DNA from: Urechidicola croceus
GTDB lineage: Bacteria; Bacteroidota; Bacteroidia; Flavobacteriales; Flavobacteriaceae
Reading direction: 5' to 3'
NCBI GenBank assembly: GCA_905181865.1
Contig: CAJIZG010000001.1
Location: 124,001-188,000, forward strand
DNA length: 64,000 bases
Each line of letters opens with the position of its first letter. The stretch's first letter is position 1. The notes beneath the pieces are model-generated. The model worked only from the letters and a program-made list of their open reading frames with translations. It searched no databases and had not been told where the DNA came from. A program made the position numbers and the translations under genes. This document shows, in pieces, positions 45,963 to 55,670 of this stretch.

Positions 45963-46757
45963 TTGGAAAATAACCATTTATCCATTCTACTTCGGTCGAA
46001 TGGATTTTCTTTTTGTATTCTTAATAGATATACAAAAGAAATAGATCGTGTTGAACATTTAGAATTTGGAGAATCTAATATAACACCTCAGAATCAGCTG
46101 TTATCGCTTCAGGGATTTTTTAAAGAAAATCTATTCCTCACCAAACAATACAAGTCAGTTTCAGTGACTCATTGTAATAATCTTTCTACTTTTGTTCCCA
46201 ATCCCTTCTTTAAAAAGGATTCCTTGAAAGAATATCTTCAATACACTGTAAAAGTATTACCAAGCGACTTTATCACATATGATCCAATTGAAAGTGCTGA
46301 TATGATAAATGTATATATTCCATTTGTACACTTTAACAACTTTCTATTCGATCAATTTGGAAGTTTTGAATTTAAACATTCATCATCGATTTTAGTAGAT
46401 GAACTATTAAAAAAAAGTACTAATTCTAGAGATCCTCAATTTTTTGTGAATGTAGAAAAGGAATTCTTTCAAATAACTATCATCCAAAATAAAAAATTGA
46501 TATTTTATAATGCCTTCAATTTTAGCACCAAAGAAGACTTTATTTATTACATCCTTTTCACTGCAGAACAACTAAAGCTTAATCCTGAAGTGTTCAAATT
46601 AATCTTGTTAGGTAAAATTGAAAAAGATTCTGAATTTTATGAAATCGTATATACCTATGTCCGACATGTTGAATTTTATAATGCAACAATTCAGAATATC
46701 GAAACTGACGATAAATCAAATCATTCAAACTTTATTCTATTAAATCAGCATTTATGA
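45963..46757 (+). CDS. DUF3822 family protein
   Basis: 264 residues from a TTG start. Soluble; includes LLRSNGFSFCILNRYTKEID at the start and VNVEKEFFQITIIQNKKLIFYNAFNF near residue 160, a pattern like actin/hexokinase-type (ASKHA) folds. Function unknown; linked to rsmD in this lineage. Its stop overlaps the rsmD ATG (ATGA), so the two are coupled. Confidence 0.75.
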   Translation: MENNHLSILLRSNGFSFCILNRYTKEIDRVEHLEFGESNITPQNQLLSLQGFFKENLFLTKQYKSVSVTHCNNLSTFVPNPFFKKDSLKEYLQYTVKVLPSDFITYDPIESADMINVYIPFVHFNNFLFDQFGSFEFKHSSSILVDELLKKSTNSRDPQFFVNVEKEFFQITIIQNKKLIFYNAFNFSTKEDFIYYILFTAEQLKLNPEVFKLILLGKIEKDSEFYEIVYTYVRHVEFYNATIQNIETDDKSNHSNFILLNQHL

Positions 46758-47311
46758 GAATTATTTCTGGAAGTAAAAAGGGAATTAGATTATCCGCTCC
46801 AAAAAAATTACCTGTCAGACCAACCACTGATATGGCAAAGGAGGCCTTATTCAATATTTTAAACAACATCTATTATTTTGAGGACATCTCCATTATAGAC
46901 TTATTCTCAGGTACTGGCAATATCAGTTATGAATTTGCTTCGAGAGGTTCCAAACAAATTACCGCAGTAGATGGACATTTTGGTTGTATCAAATATATAG
47001 ATGAAACTTCAAAAAATCTTGAGTTCACCATAAATTCAATAAAAAGTGATGTCTATAAATTTTTAGAAAGAACTTCACTAAAGTCTGATGTCATTTTTGC
47101 TGATCCACCGTATGATTTTGAAAAAGCACAATTCGAAAAAATTATAGATCTTGTTGTTTCTAGAGAAATACTTTTAAACGAAGGAACTCTAATAATTGAA
47201 CATTCAAAACACACTGATTTATCTGATCATTTAGCATTTAGTTATTCTAAAAAATATGGTGGCAATATGTTTAGTTTTTTTGAACAAAATCGAGAAGAAT
47301 ATCCTCTATAG
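46754..47311 (+). CDS. rsmD: 16S rRNA (guanine-966-N2)-methyltransferase RsmD
   Basis: 185 residues. MRIISGSKKGIRLSAPKKLPVRPTTDMAKEALFNIL is typical, with SAM-binding IIDLFSGTGNISYEFASRG and the catalytic FADPPYDF. Methylates G966 of 16S rRNA. Overlaps DUF3822 by 4 bases and runs 6 bases into the convergent moxR-type gene. Confidence 0.95.
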   Translation: MRIISGSKKGIRLSAPKKLPVRPTTDMAKEALFNILNNIYYFEDISIIDLFSGTGNISYEFASRGSKQITAVDGHFGCIKYIDETSKNLEFTINSIKSDVYKFLERTSLKSDVIFADPPYDFEKAQFEKIIDLVVSREILLNEGTLIIEHSKHTDLSDHLAFSYSKKYGGNMFSFFEQNREEYPL

Positions 47312-48259
47312 CAACGAACTTATTATTTCTTTTTCTGAAACACCTTCGGCTTCTGCCTTATAGTTCTTAACAATTCTATGATTTAAAATTGGAAATGCAA
47401 CTGCCTGAACATCTTCAATGTCAGGAGAAAATTTCCCTTTTATGGCAGCATGTACTTTTGCTGCTAAAATTAGATTTTGTGAAGCCCTTGGTCCTGCTCC
47501 CCAATCTATATAATTATTTACAAGATCTGTAGCGTACTGTGAATTTGGCCTCGTTCTAGAAACTAACTTTACAGCATACTCAATAACATTATCTGCAACC
47601 GGAATTTTTCTAATCAATTGCTGATACTTGTTGATTTGATCAGCCGTAAATAATGATTCAATTTTAACTGAATTTTCAGAAGTTGTATTTTTAACTACCT
47701 TTACCTCTTCTTCAAAAGTAGGATAATCCAAATAGATTGAAAACATAAACCTATCTAATTGAGCCTCTGGCAAAGGATACGTTCCCTCTTGTTCAATCGG
47801 GTTTTGGGTTGCTAATACGAAAAAAGGTTTATCTAGTGTATGATGATGTCCCGCAATAGTCACTGAACGCTCTTGCATAGCTTCTAACAAGGCTGCTTGC
47901 GTCTTAGGAGGCGTTCTGTTAATTTCATCCGCCAAAATGATATTAGAGAAAATAGGCCCTTTAATAAATTTAAATTTTCTATTCTCATCCAATATTTCAC
48001 TCCCCAAAATATCGGAAGGCATTAAATCTGGCGTAAACTGAATTCTCTTAAAATCTAACCCAATAGCTTCGGCAATGGTGTGAATCAATAAAGTCTTAGC
48101 CAAACCTGGAACTCCAACAAGCAAGGAATGCCCACCAGCAAAAATTGAATATAAAACAAAATCAATCGTTTCATTTTGTCCAATAATTACTTTCGCTATC
48201 TCAGCCCGCAATTGCCTATATTTATTTCCTAATTCTTCTATTGCCTTAACGTCTGACAT
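47306..48259 (-). CDS. MoxR-family AAA+ ATPase
   Basis: 317 residues. Walker A LLVGVPGLAKTLLIHTIAEA (about residue 41), Walker B IILADEINRTPPKTQAALLEAMQE, sensor 1 LATQNPIEQEGTYPLPEAQLDRF. MoxR ATPases help mature metalloproteins or envelope complexes, usually with VWA proteins; none is adjacent here. Third gene of a unit with the two SurA-like proteins, 5 bases after the preceding gene. Confidence 0.93.
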   Translation of the reverse strand: MSDVKAIEELGNKYRQLRAEIAKVIIGQNETIDFVLYSIFAGGHSLLVGVPGLAKTLLIHTIAEAIGLDFKRIQFTPDLMPSDILGSEILDENRKFKFIKGPIFSNIILADEINRTPPKTQAALLEAMQERSVTIAGHHHTLDKPFFVLATQNPIEQEGTYPLPEAQLDRFMFSIYLDYPTFEEEVKVVKNTTSENSVKIESLFTADQINKYQQLIRKIPVADNVIEYAVKLVSRTRPNSQYATDLVNNYIDWGAGPRASQNLILAAKVHAAIKGKFSPDIEDVQAVAFPILNHRIVKNYKAEAEGVSEKEIISSLL

Positions 48260-48264
48260 TATAC

Positions 48265-49629
48265 TTATTTCTTTATCCAGTTTTTAGAAAATTCACATGA
48301 ACTATGAATTTCATTAATTTTAATATACGTATCTTTTATTTTATCTTTTGCCCAATCCTCTATCGTTTCTTCTTGTTTTTTTTGTAAAGCTAGAGCTTGA
48401 ATTTTCACGTAATCATTGATATAATCTGCCTTATGAGTTTCTGTTTTAGATTTCAATAAAATGATTTTATACATTTTTTCACCTTCTCTTGTTTCATCAT
48501 AATAAGCTGTTGTTGTTTCCCCTACTTTTAGTTCAGAAACACGCGCATATAAGGTAGGGTCCATTCTAGTTAACTCAAATTTAGAATCTCCTGTATTCGG
48601 ATTTAATAAAACTCCATTATTAAATCGTGTCTTTTCATCTTCAGAATATTTTACAACGGCCTCTTCAAAAGTAATTGTCCCATCGGCGATTCCCTTTTTT
48701 ACTTTTATAAGTGTTTCTTCTCCTTCCTTTAATTTGGCATCATCAATTTCTGGTTGAATTAAAATATGTCGTAAATCTACTTGTTGTCCTTTAATCTTCT
48801 CAACTTGGATAATATGGTATCCGAAATCTGATTTAAAAGGTTCCGAAACTTCACCCTTTTGCAGACTAAAGGCTATTTCCTTAAATTCTTTCACAAACTG
48901 ACTTTGTCTATTAATAGAGAAAAAACCGCCTGCTCCTGGGCCCTGGGAGGATACAGATGGATCATCTGAATTTAAAATGGCCTTCATCTGCATACTAGAT
49001 CCATTTTCTACTTCTTTTTTTAGTTGATTTAATTTTTCAATTACTTGACCAATCTCCTCTTTGGTAGGATTCGCTTTAATTACAATTTGAGAAAGTTCTA
49101 TTTCAGATCCAAATTCTGGTAAATCGCCTCCTTCTTTTAATGAATTGTAATACGTTCTAACTTCATCTGGCGTAACATCAATCTCTACTGTTAAACTTTC
49201 TCTCTCTCCTTGAATTAACATTTGTTCACGACCAATTTTAGATAATTCCGATCTAAATTCAGCCTCATCAGTAAATCCATAAAAACCAGCAACTTTCTGT
49301 AAATCATCCGTTCTTAAACTTTGGCTAAAACTGGCAATATCACTATCAACTTTTTGCTTTACACGCTCATCAGAAACTACAATACTATCAATCACCGCAT
49401 GATGTGAAAGTAATTTCTGCATCATAATTTCTTCTAACATTTCACAATCAGAAATCACCACCTGTCCTTCGCTTCTAAGTTCTACTTCTTTCTTGAAATT
49501 ATCAATATCAGAATACAACACGATGTTCTTTCCTACTACAACAGACACTCCATCTACCTTCACCCTCTCTTGTGAAAAACTATTAACCGTCAGCATTACA
49601 ATAGCCAACATAAGTATATTTTTTATCAT
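48265..49629 (-). CDS. SurA-like periplasmic peptidylprolyl isomerase
   Basis: 454 residues from MIKNILMLAIVMLTVNSFSQ (signal peptide 1-20). N-terminal chaperone domain, then two parvulin domains; the first has GGFFSINRQSQFVKEFKE and EPFKSDFGYHIIQVEK, the second starts LRHILIQPEI. Folds outer-membrane proteins. The start is one base after the preceding gene's stop, so coupled. An upstream in-frame start was rejected because it would bury the signal peptide. Confidence 0.88.
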   Translation of the reverse strand: MIKNILMLAIVMLTVNSFSQERVKVDGVSVVVGKNIVLYSDIDNFKKEVELRSEGQVVISDCEMLEEIMMQKLLSHHAVIDSIVVSDERVKQKVDSDIASFSQSLRTDDLQKVAGFYGFTDEAEFRSELSKIGREQMLIQGERESLTVEIDVTPDEVRTYYNSLKEGGDLPEFGSEIELSQIVIKANPTKEEIGQVIEKLNQLKKEVENGSSMQMKAILNSDDPSVSSQGPGAGGFFSINRQSQFVKEFKEIAFSLQKGEVSEPFKSDFGYHIIQVEKIKGQQVDLRHILIQPEIDDAKLKEGEETLIKVKKGIADGTITFEEAVVKYSEDEKTRFNNGVLLNPNTGDSKFELTRMDPTLYARVSELKVGETTTAYYDETREGEKMYKIILLKSKTETHKADYINDYVKIQALALQKKQEETIEDWAKDKIKDTYIKINEIHSSCEFSKNWIKK

Positions 49630-49630
49630 T

Positions 49631-50491
49631 TTAATATTCTTCAAAATATTGTTTTTTAATCGCATCATTTAATAAATCTACTTCAATTTTTCTTAATAAT
49701 TCCAACTTTCTCTTTTGTAATATAATTTGTTTAATAGTTGGGGTAATATAACTCATTGGCGCAATATCATTACGTTTCAATACCTCTTTTACAGTCACCA
49801 AATATAAACCTAATGAGTCTTCTTTTTGGATAAAATTAGATTTTTTTAATATCTTATTTTTTTCCATATTTCTCAACCCTTCAATCTTAGAAATCACGTC
49901 GTTATATTTTATCCAAATAGAATCATCTAAATTAAACGACCTAAACTCTAGGCCTCTTAAATGCAATTCGTTAATATCCTCCTTCTTCTGAGATTTGAAC
50001 AATTTAACTAACTCTTTTCTATCATTTCGTCCACTATCTGTATGAATGAATTTTAAACGCACCAACTCTTCGTTTAACTTAAAATTATCTCCATTTTCAG
50101 AATAGTAGTTTTGAATTTGAACGTATGTAATGGCCGTATCTAATTTACTCAATACCAATGCTTCTTTATAAGCATTTATATAAAGAGTTGAACGATAATC
50201 TTTCACCAAATTTTCAAACTCAATAGATTTATCTGTTAAGTTAAATTCTGCTTGATGTAATAATAACTGATCCTTTGCCCAAGAATTAATATAACTCTTT
50301 GCGAAAATCACACTATCGAATTCAGACAAACCAGATGGTAATTGTTTATCTAGATCATATTCATATAAAACCTTTTCATAAACTTTCGCAATAGGTCTTC
50401 CTTTATCTCCCTCAACCTTTTTCATGTTTGGAAAATAATCACATGCTGACATTAAAAATAACACACATATATATGTAAAAATGACTCTCAC
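49631..50491 (-). CDS. SurA-N-like lipoprotein, probable peptidylprolyl isomerase relative
   Basis: 286 residues with a lipobox (LFLMSAC, Cys about residue 17). Helical SurA-like N-terminal region (AKVYEKVLYEYDLDKQLPSG) and no complete parvulin domain that I can see. Flavobacterial genomes often place such a protein directly before the SurA-like gene, as here. Likely a periplasmic chaperone partner. First gene of the three-gene unit ending with moxR. Confidence 0.7.
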   Translation of the reverse strand: MRVIFTYICVLFLMSACDYFPNMKKVEGDKGRPIAKVYEKVLYEYDLDKQLPSGLSEFDSVIFAKSYINSWAKDQLLLHQAEFNLTDKSIEFENLVKDYRSTLYINAYKEALVLSKLDTAITYVQIQNYYSENGDNFKLNEELVRLKFIHTDSGRNDRKELVKLFKSQKKEDINELHLRGLEFRSFNLDDSIWIKYNDVISKIEGLRNMEKNKILKKSNFIQKEDSLGLYLVTVKEVLKRNDIAPMSYITPTIKQIILQKRKLELLRKIEVDLLNDAIKKQYFEEY

Positions 50492-50776
50492 TAATACTCC
50501 TTTTATTTTATAGTTTATATTTTTTTAACGCGATAATTCAGCGAAAATTCCAATATTTAAATAACCTGTAAAATCTTTTATCTACTAAAAAGACATCTTA
50601 TTTTAATCAACTCCTTAGAGAGCGTTCGTTTTAACTTAAAACGAAGTTTTATCGACATAAAAGTTACTTCTAAAATTCTTTAATTAGCTATACAAAAATA
50701 GAAATTGAAATCTCGTACGAAGCATTTAATCGTGCCGCAATTTATTTATTCCCTAACTCTTATTGTGTTAAAAAAA

Positions 50777-51058
50777 TTATAAAGAAATTATTCCTTCAAT
50801 TCGGTCTATTTCTTTATATTTTTCAATAATTATTTCAGAATTATCGACTTTAACAAGTATCGACAAACTGATGAATTTTCCTGTTTTAGAACGCTTTGTG
50901 TTTATAACTGCTCCCTCAAAATTAAAGATTTTATGAATTTTCTCAATTTTCAATTTATCATTTGGAACAATAAATTTATACAAATACTTGGAAGGATATG
51001 TTGTCGTATCATCCAAAGTGTTTTTTAATTTCTCATAGAACTCCTCCCTTTCACTCAT
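50777..51058 (-). CDS. DUF493 family protein (YbeD-like)
   Basis: 93 residues from MSEREEFYEKLKN. YLYKFIVPNDKLKIEKI and KSKTGKF-like (RSKTGKFISLSILVKVDN) blocks match DUF493/YbeD, small ferredoxin-fold proteins of unknown function. The 285-base gap upstream (50492-50776) holds nothing I can support. Confidence 0.8.
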   Translation of the reverse strand: MSEREEFYEKLKNTLDDTTTYPSKYLYKFIVPNDKLKIEKIHKIFNFEGAVINTKRSKTGKFISLSILVKVDNSEIIIEKYKEIDRIEGIISL

Positions 51059-51179
51059 AAACAAGTTGTTTTCTACTGAAAAGATTCAGTTTTGTTATAC
51101 TCAATGTTGCAAAATTACTGTTATATTTGATTATATTTAATAAATTACAAAAACATTTTTAAAGCCCAAAAATTGACGA

Positions 51180-51710
51180 ATGCAACAAAAAATAGTTATT
51201 ACAGGAGGTCCTGGTACTGGAAAATCAGCAGTAATCAAAGAATTGGAAAGGAGAAACTATTTTTGTATGCATGAAATATCACGTCAGGTAACATTGGAAG
51301 CTAGAAACGAGGGAATAGAACAATTGTTTTTAGAGAATCCACTATTATTTAGTTCGAAAATTTTAGATAAAAGAACAAAGCAATATAATGCAGCGCATAA
51401 ATTAACGGATGCGTTTGTTTTTTTTGATAGAGGCATACCAGACATTCATTCGTATTTAAATTTCAAAAAAACGACGTTTCCCCTAATCTATGTTAAGCAC
51501 TGCCATGCATACAGATATTCTACAATTTTTTTAATGCCTCCTTGGAAGGAGATTTATACCGCTGATAATGAGCGCTACGAATCTTATGAAGATGCTAAAT
51601 TGATTTATGAATTCATTAAAAATGGCTATATTGATGTTGGATACTCCATTATTGAGATTCCATTCGATTCTGTAAAAAATAGAACAAATTTTATACTTGA
51701 GTCTCTTTAA
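51180..51710 (+). CDS. P-loop kinase-like ATPase (AAA_28 type)
   Basis: 176 residues. Walker A ITGGPGTGKSAVIKELERR at residues 6-24, then HEISRQV and FFDRGIPDIHSYL (Walker B-like). Resembles the AAA_28 small kinases related to NadR/CHP kinases. Substrate unknown. recQ follows 4 bases later, so they probably share a transcript. Confidence 0.75.
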   Translation: MQQKIVITGGPGTGKSAVIKELERRNYFCMHEISRQVTLEARNEGIEQLFLENPLLFSSKILDKRTKQYNAAHKLTDAFVFFDRGIPDIHSYLNFKKTTFPLIYVKHCHAYRYSTIFLMPPWKEIYTADNERYESYEDAKLIYEFIKNGYIDVGYSIIEIPFDSVKNRTNFILESL

Positions 51711-51714
51711 CTAA

Positions 51715-53622
51715 ATGAATAAACAACTTGAAATACTCAATAATTATTGGGGGTTCACTGAATTCCGTTCTCCCCAAGATGAAATAATTTCTAATGTCCT
51801 ATCTGGAAATGATACCGTTGCTCTATTGCCAACGGGTGGTGGGAAATCTATTTGTTTTCAAATCCCAGCAATGTTAACGGATGGGCTTTGCATCGTTATT
51901 TCTCCTTTAATTGCCTTAATGAATGATCAGGTAAAAGCCTTGCGAAATAAAAATATTAAAGCCGTCGCTATTACATCAAAAACCTCTGAGAATGAACTTA
52001 TAAATACGTTCGATAATTTAAAATTCGGGAATTACAACTTTATATATTTATCTCCAGAAAAATTACAAAACTCTTTAATTCAGGAAAAAATAAAACAATT
52101 AAACATACAATTGATCGCCGTAGACGAAGCGCACTGTATTTCTGAATGGGGACATGATTTTCGGCCTGCATATTTACAAATAAATATATTACGAGATATC
52201 TTTCCAGAAGCTCCTTTTATTGCGTTAACGGCCTCCGCAACAAACAAAGTACTTACTGATATTGTATCTAATTTAAACTTAAAAAACCCTACAATTTTTA
52301 AGAAGTCATTTTATAGAGAAAATTTGGCGTATCATATCTACAATATTGAAGATAAACTATCGAAAATTGAACAAATCCTAAAGAAAACAAAAGGCACAAA
52401 AATAATATACACGAACACTAGAAGAAAAACAGTAGAAATATCTAACCAATTAAATTCACTTGGTTTTAACACTTGTTTTTATCATGGAGGAATGTCTTTT
52501 GACCATAAAATAAAAGTGTTTGAAAGTTGGATGTCTGAAAGCAAACCTATTATAATAGCAACTAATGCTTTTGGTATGGGTATAGATAAAGCCAACGTTC
52601 GCGTTGTAATTCATTACGATTTTCCAAAAAGTATTGAAAACTATATTCAAGAGGCTGGTCGTGCTGGAAGAGATGGTAAAAAAGCATTTTCTGTAATCTT
52701 AAAAAACAAATCTGATATATTAACAACTCAAAAAATGTTTATTGAAACAATTCCGTCCGTTGAGTTTATTAAGAAGGTCTATTTCCAATTGAATCAGTAT
52801 TTTCAAATTTCTTATGGAGAACTTATTGATAAATCATTTGTATTTGACATTACAAACTTTTGTCGCGTCTATGACTTTCCTCTAATGACAACATATAATG
52901 GAATTAAAACACTGGAAAAAGATGGGATTCTATTACTAGACGAACAGTTAAATAGAAAGTCTACAGCTAAGTTTATTACAAAAAATAATTATATATATGA
53001 TTATTTAAGACGTTATCCACGTCACGACAAATTAATTAAATTAATGCTAAGAACTTATGGGGGTATTTTTGAGGACACCAAAACAATTAACATCAATTAT
53101 CTGTGTAGTACGTTAAACTTATATAAATCTCAACTGTTAAAACAATTAGAAACCTTACACGAGGATAAAATCATTGAATTTTACAATTCCAATAGTAGCG
53201 CACAGATTACTTTTTTAGTTCCGAGAGAAGATAATAGAACTATCAATATTTATGCAAAGGAAATTGAACAAAGAAATACGCTCAAAATTAGGAAACTAAA
53301 TGCGCTAGTTACCTTTATCGAAAACGATACTATTTGCAGAAGTATACAACTACTCACATATTTTGACGAAAAAAATATTGAAGATTGCGGAATCTGTGAC
53401 GTATGTATCTCTAAAAAGAAAGATAATTATAATAATATCTCCCAAGATATTAAAAATGCTATATCGAATGAACTGCGATCTAATGGTGACCTTTCTTCTA
53501 AAGAATTGGTGATTTTGTTGCATTTTGAAGAAGTAGCTATTATAAATTGTTTACAATTGCTCTTAGAAAAAAATAGAATAAGCGTAACTTCGCAAAATAA
53601 ATATAGGCTTACCATTTCATGA
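51715..53622 (+). CDS. recQ: ATP-dependent DNA helicase RecQ
   Basis: 635 residues. Motif I LLPTGGGKSICFQIPA (residue 37), DEAH box VDEAHCISEWGHDFRP, TASATNKV, and motif VI QEAGRAGRDGK. The RQC part has the zinc-type cysteines DCGICDVC near the C-terminus. No HRDC domain. Its stop overlaps the fmt start by 4 bases (ATGA). Confidence 0.95.
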   Translation: MNKQLEILNNYWGFTEFRSPQDEIISNVLSGNDTVALLPTGGGKSICFQIPAMLTDGLCIVISPLIALMNDQVKALRNKNIKAVAITSKTSENELINTFDNLKFGNYNFIYLSPEKLQNSLIQEKIKQLNIQLIAVDEAHCISEWGHDFRPAYLQINILRDIFPEAPFIALTASATNKVLTDIVSNLNLKNPTIFKKSFYRENLAYHIYNIEDKLSKIEQILKKTKGTKIIYTNTRRKTVEISNQLNSLGFNTCFYHGGMSFDHKIKVFESWMSESKPIIIATNAFGMGIDKANVRVVIHYDFPKSIENYIQEAGRAGRDGKKAFSVILKNKSDILTTQKMFIETIPSVEFIKKVYFQLNQYFQISYGELIDKSFVFDITNFCRVYDFPLMTTYNGIKTLEKDGILLLDEQLNRKSTAKFITKNNYIYDYLRRYPRHDKLIKLMLRTYGGIFEDTKTININYLCSTLNLYKSQLLKQLETLHEDKIIEFYNSNSSAQITFLVPREDNRTINIYAKEIEQRNTLKIRKLNALVTFIENDTICRSIQLLTYFDEKNIEDCGICDVCISKKKDNYNNISQDIKNAISNELRSNGDLSSKELVILLHFEEVAIINCLQLLLEKNRISVTSQNKYRLTIS

Positions 53623-54563
53623 GAGATTTAAGAATAGTTTTTATGGGAACTCCAGATTTTGCGGTGACCATTTTAAGTGGATTATTAAACAACAAGCAAA
53701 ATGTGGTTGGAGTTATAACTGCTCCAGATAGACTAGCAGGTCGAGGAAGAAAATTAAATCAGTCTTCGGTTAAAAAGTTTGCTTTGGAAAAAAATCTTCC
53801 TGTTTTACAACCTACCAATTTAAAAAATGAAGATTTTCTTAAAGATCTTAAAGCATTACAAGCAAACTTACAGATAGTTGTTGCATTTAGAATGCTCCCA
53901 AAGGCTGTATGGAAAATACCAGAATTTGGCACTTTTAATTTACATGCTTCATTATTACCTCAATATAGAGGTGCAGCTCCTATTAATTGGGCAATTATAA
54001 ATGGAGAGAAAAAAACGGGAGTCACTACTTTTTTTATTGATGATAAAATCGATACTGGTGCTATTATTCTTCAATCCAAAATTGATATAAAACCTATGGA
54101 AACTGTTGGAGAATTACATGATTCTCTAATGTATATTGGCTCTAAGCTCGTTGTTGAAACTGTAAAGTTAATTTCAGATAATAAAGTTACTACAAATCAA
54201 CAAACCTCAAATAATCTTAAGTTTGCCCCAAAAATTCATACAGAAACATGTAAAATAGATTGGTCTAATGATCTCAATCATATTTATAATAAAGTAAGAG
54301 GACTGAATCCTTATCCAACTGCATGGACTACGTTAGAGAATGGTGGAGAAGAAATTCAAATGAAAATCTATGATGTACGCATGGAAAAATGTATGCATCA
54401 ATTGGAAAATGGTGCCATTGTTTTTAATAAAAGAGAATTAAAAGTAGCAACCAACAGTGGCTACCTTATTATTGATTCTTTAAAACTTGCAGGAAGGCGA
54501 AAAATGGACACCAAAAGTTTGTTAAATGGTTACTCATTTGACGAAAACGCAAGAACCTTCTGA
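53619..54563 (+). CDS. fmt: Methionyl-tRNA formyltransferase
   Basis: 314 residues. IVFMGTPDFAVTILSGLL at residues 6-23, and the formyl-THF-binding FNLHASLLPQYRGAAPINWAI with catalytic Asn, His and downstream Asp in DDKIDTGAII. C-terminal OB-like domain for tRNA. Uses 10-formyl-THF supplied through FolD. Overlaps recQ by 4 bases. Confidence 0.97.
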   Translation: MRDLRIVFMGTPDFAVTILSGLLNNKQNVVGVITAPDRLAGRGRKLNQSSVKKFALEKNLPVLQPTNLKNEDFLKDLKALQANLQIVVAFRMLPKAVWKIPEFGTFNLHASLLPQYRGAAPINWAIINGEKKTGVTTFFIDDKIDTGAIILQSKIDIKPMETVGELHDSLMYIGSKLVVETVKLISDNKVTTNQQTSNNLKFAPKIHTETCKIDWSNDLNHIYNKVRGLNPYPTAWTTLENGGEEIQMKIYDVRMEKCMHQLENGAIVFNKRELKVATNSGYLIIDSLKLAGRRKMDTKSLLNGYSFDENARTF

Positions 54564-54668
54564 ACCCCTTATTAATACTGGGGTTGTTAAAAACTCTATA
54601 TTTTGATAGTGGTTATTAACATTTTTAATACATTTATTAACAAAACGTGATCTTTTTTAAGCTAAAAC

Positions 54669-54698
54669 TTGTGTAGGCCCTTATTCCGTATATATTTG
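54669..54698 (+). promoter_or_regulatory. Consensus promoter of the HU gene
   Basis: TTG (54669-54671), 19-base spacer, TATATTTG (54691-54698), an exact match to the Bacteroidota consensus, 50 bases upstream of the HU ATG. Confidence 0.85.
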
Positions 54699-54748
54699 TT
54701 AAGCTTTTATAAGCAATTATGTTTAACTAAAAAAATAAATTAAAAATT

Positions 54749-55021
54749 ATGAACAAATCAGATTTAATCGACGCAATGGCAGCAGATGCTGGAATTTCTA
54801 AGGCAGCAGCTAAATCAGCATTAGATTCTTTAACTACAAATGTAACAAGCGCTCTTAAAGGAGGAGGAAAAGTTTCATTAGTAGGTTGGGGAACTTGGTC
54901 AGTTTCTAACAGAGCTGCTAGAACAGGAAGAAATCCACAAACTGGTGCTGCTATTCAAATCGCTGCTAAAAATGTTGTTAAGTTTAAGGCAGGTGCTGGT
55001 TTAAGTGATGCTGTGAACTAA
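54749..55021 (+). CDS. hup: HU-family DNA-binding protein
   Basis: 90 residues, standard. [28 protein letters not shown] and the DNA-binding arm region [22 protein letters not shown] with the conserved NPxTG. Bends and packs DNA. Preceded by an exact consensus promoter and followed by a strong terminator, as expected for a highly expressed gene. Confidence 0.97.
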   Translation: MNKSDLIDAMAADAGISKAAAKSALDSLTTNVTSALKGGGKVSLVGWGTWSVSNRAARTGRNPQTGAAIQIAAKNVVKFKAGAGLSDAVN

Positions 55022-55040
55022 TCAGATAAGTTATTTTGTA

Positions 55041-55074
55041 AAAAAACTCTCTTTTAACGAAGAGAGTTTTTTTT
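55041..55074 (+). terminator. Rho-independent terminator of HU
   Basis: Stem AAAAAACTCTCTT with its complement AAGAGAGTTTTTT and a T-run, 20 bases after the stop. Confidence 0.9.
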
Positions 55075-55115
55075 ATACCATATATTCTTCTATATTTAAC
55101 TTATTATATCTTTAA

Positions 55116-55670
55116 ATGACAGCGCTAAAACCTATAAAAGGAAGATTGTTGGTAGCAGAACCATCAATATTAAATGATCAATCATTTAATAGATCTGTTG
55201 TGCTTTTAACGGAACACAATAAATCTGGAACTGTCGGATTTATTATGAATAAACCGCTAAAGTTTAAAGTACGTGATTTAGTTCCCGAGATTGATTGTAA
55301 TTTCACAGTTTACAATGGAGGGCCAGTATCTCAAGAAAGTTTGTATTTCATACATAACATTCCTAATTTAATTCCTGAAAGTGTTCAGATAGCAGGAGGA
55401 ATTTATTGGGGAGGTGATTTTGATTCTGTTTCTGAATTACTTGTCCAGAAAAAAATTACAGGAGAAGATATCAGGTTTTTTTTAGGATATTCTGGTTGGG
55501 AGGCAAATCAACTTAAAGAAGAATTGATCGAAGATTCTTGGACCGTTATGGAAAATAGTTATCCAAATATACTAATTACAAACGCATCACTTTGGAAAAA
55601 TAAATTAATGGAATTAGGCGGTGAATATCAAATTTGGGCAAATGCTCCTAAAAACCCAACTTTAAACTAA
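55116..55670 (+). CDS. YqgE/AlgH family protein
   Basis: 184 residues. PIKGRLLVAEPSILNDQSFNRSVVLL, GTVGFIMNKPL, YNGGPVSQESLYFIH and FLGYSGWEANQLKEEL match YqgE/AlgH throughout. A cytoplasmic protein of uncertain role. Convergent with the aminotransferase gene, overlapping by 4 bases. Confidence 0.92.
   Translation: MTALKPIKGRLLVAEPSILNDQSFNRSVVLLTEHNKSGTVGFIMNKPLKFKVRDLVPEIDCNFTVYNGGPVSQESLYFIHNIPNLIPESVQIAGGIYWGGDFDSVSELLVQKKITGEDIRFFLGYSGWEANQLKEELIEDSWTVMENSYPNILITNASLWKNKLMELGGEYQIWANAPKNPTLN

Noticed and set aside
47306-50491. MoxR plus neighbours as a MoxR-VWA defence or chaperone island
   Set aside because: No VWA protein is present; the neighbours are SurA-like chaperones, a common arrangement in this family.
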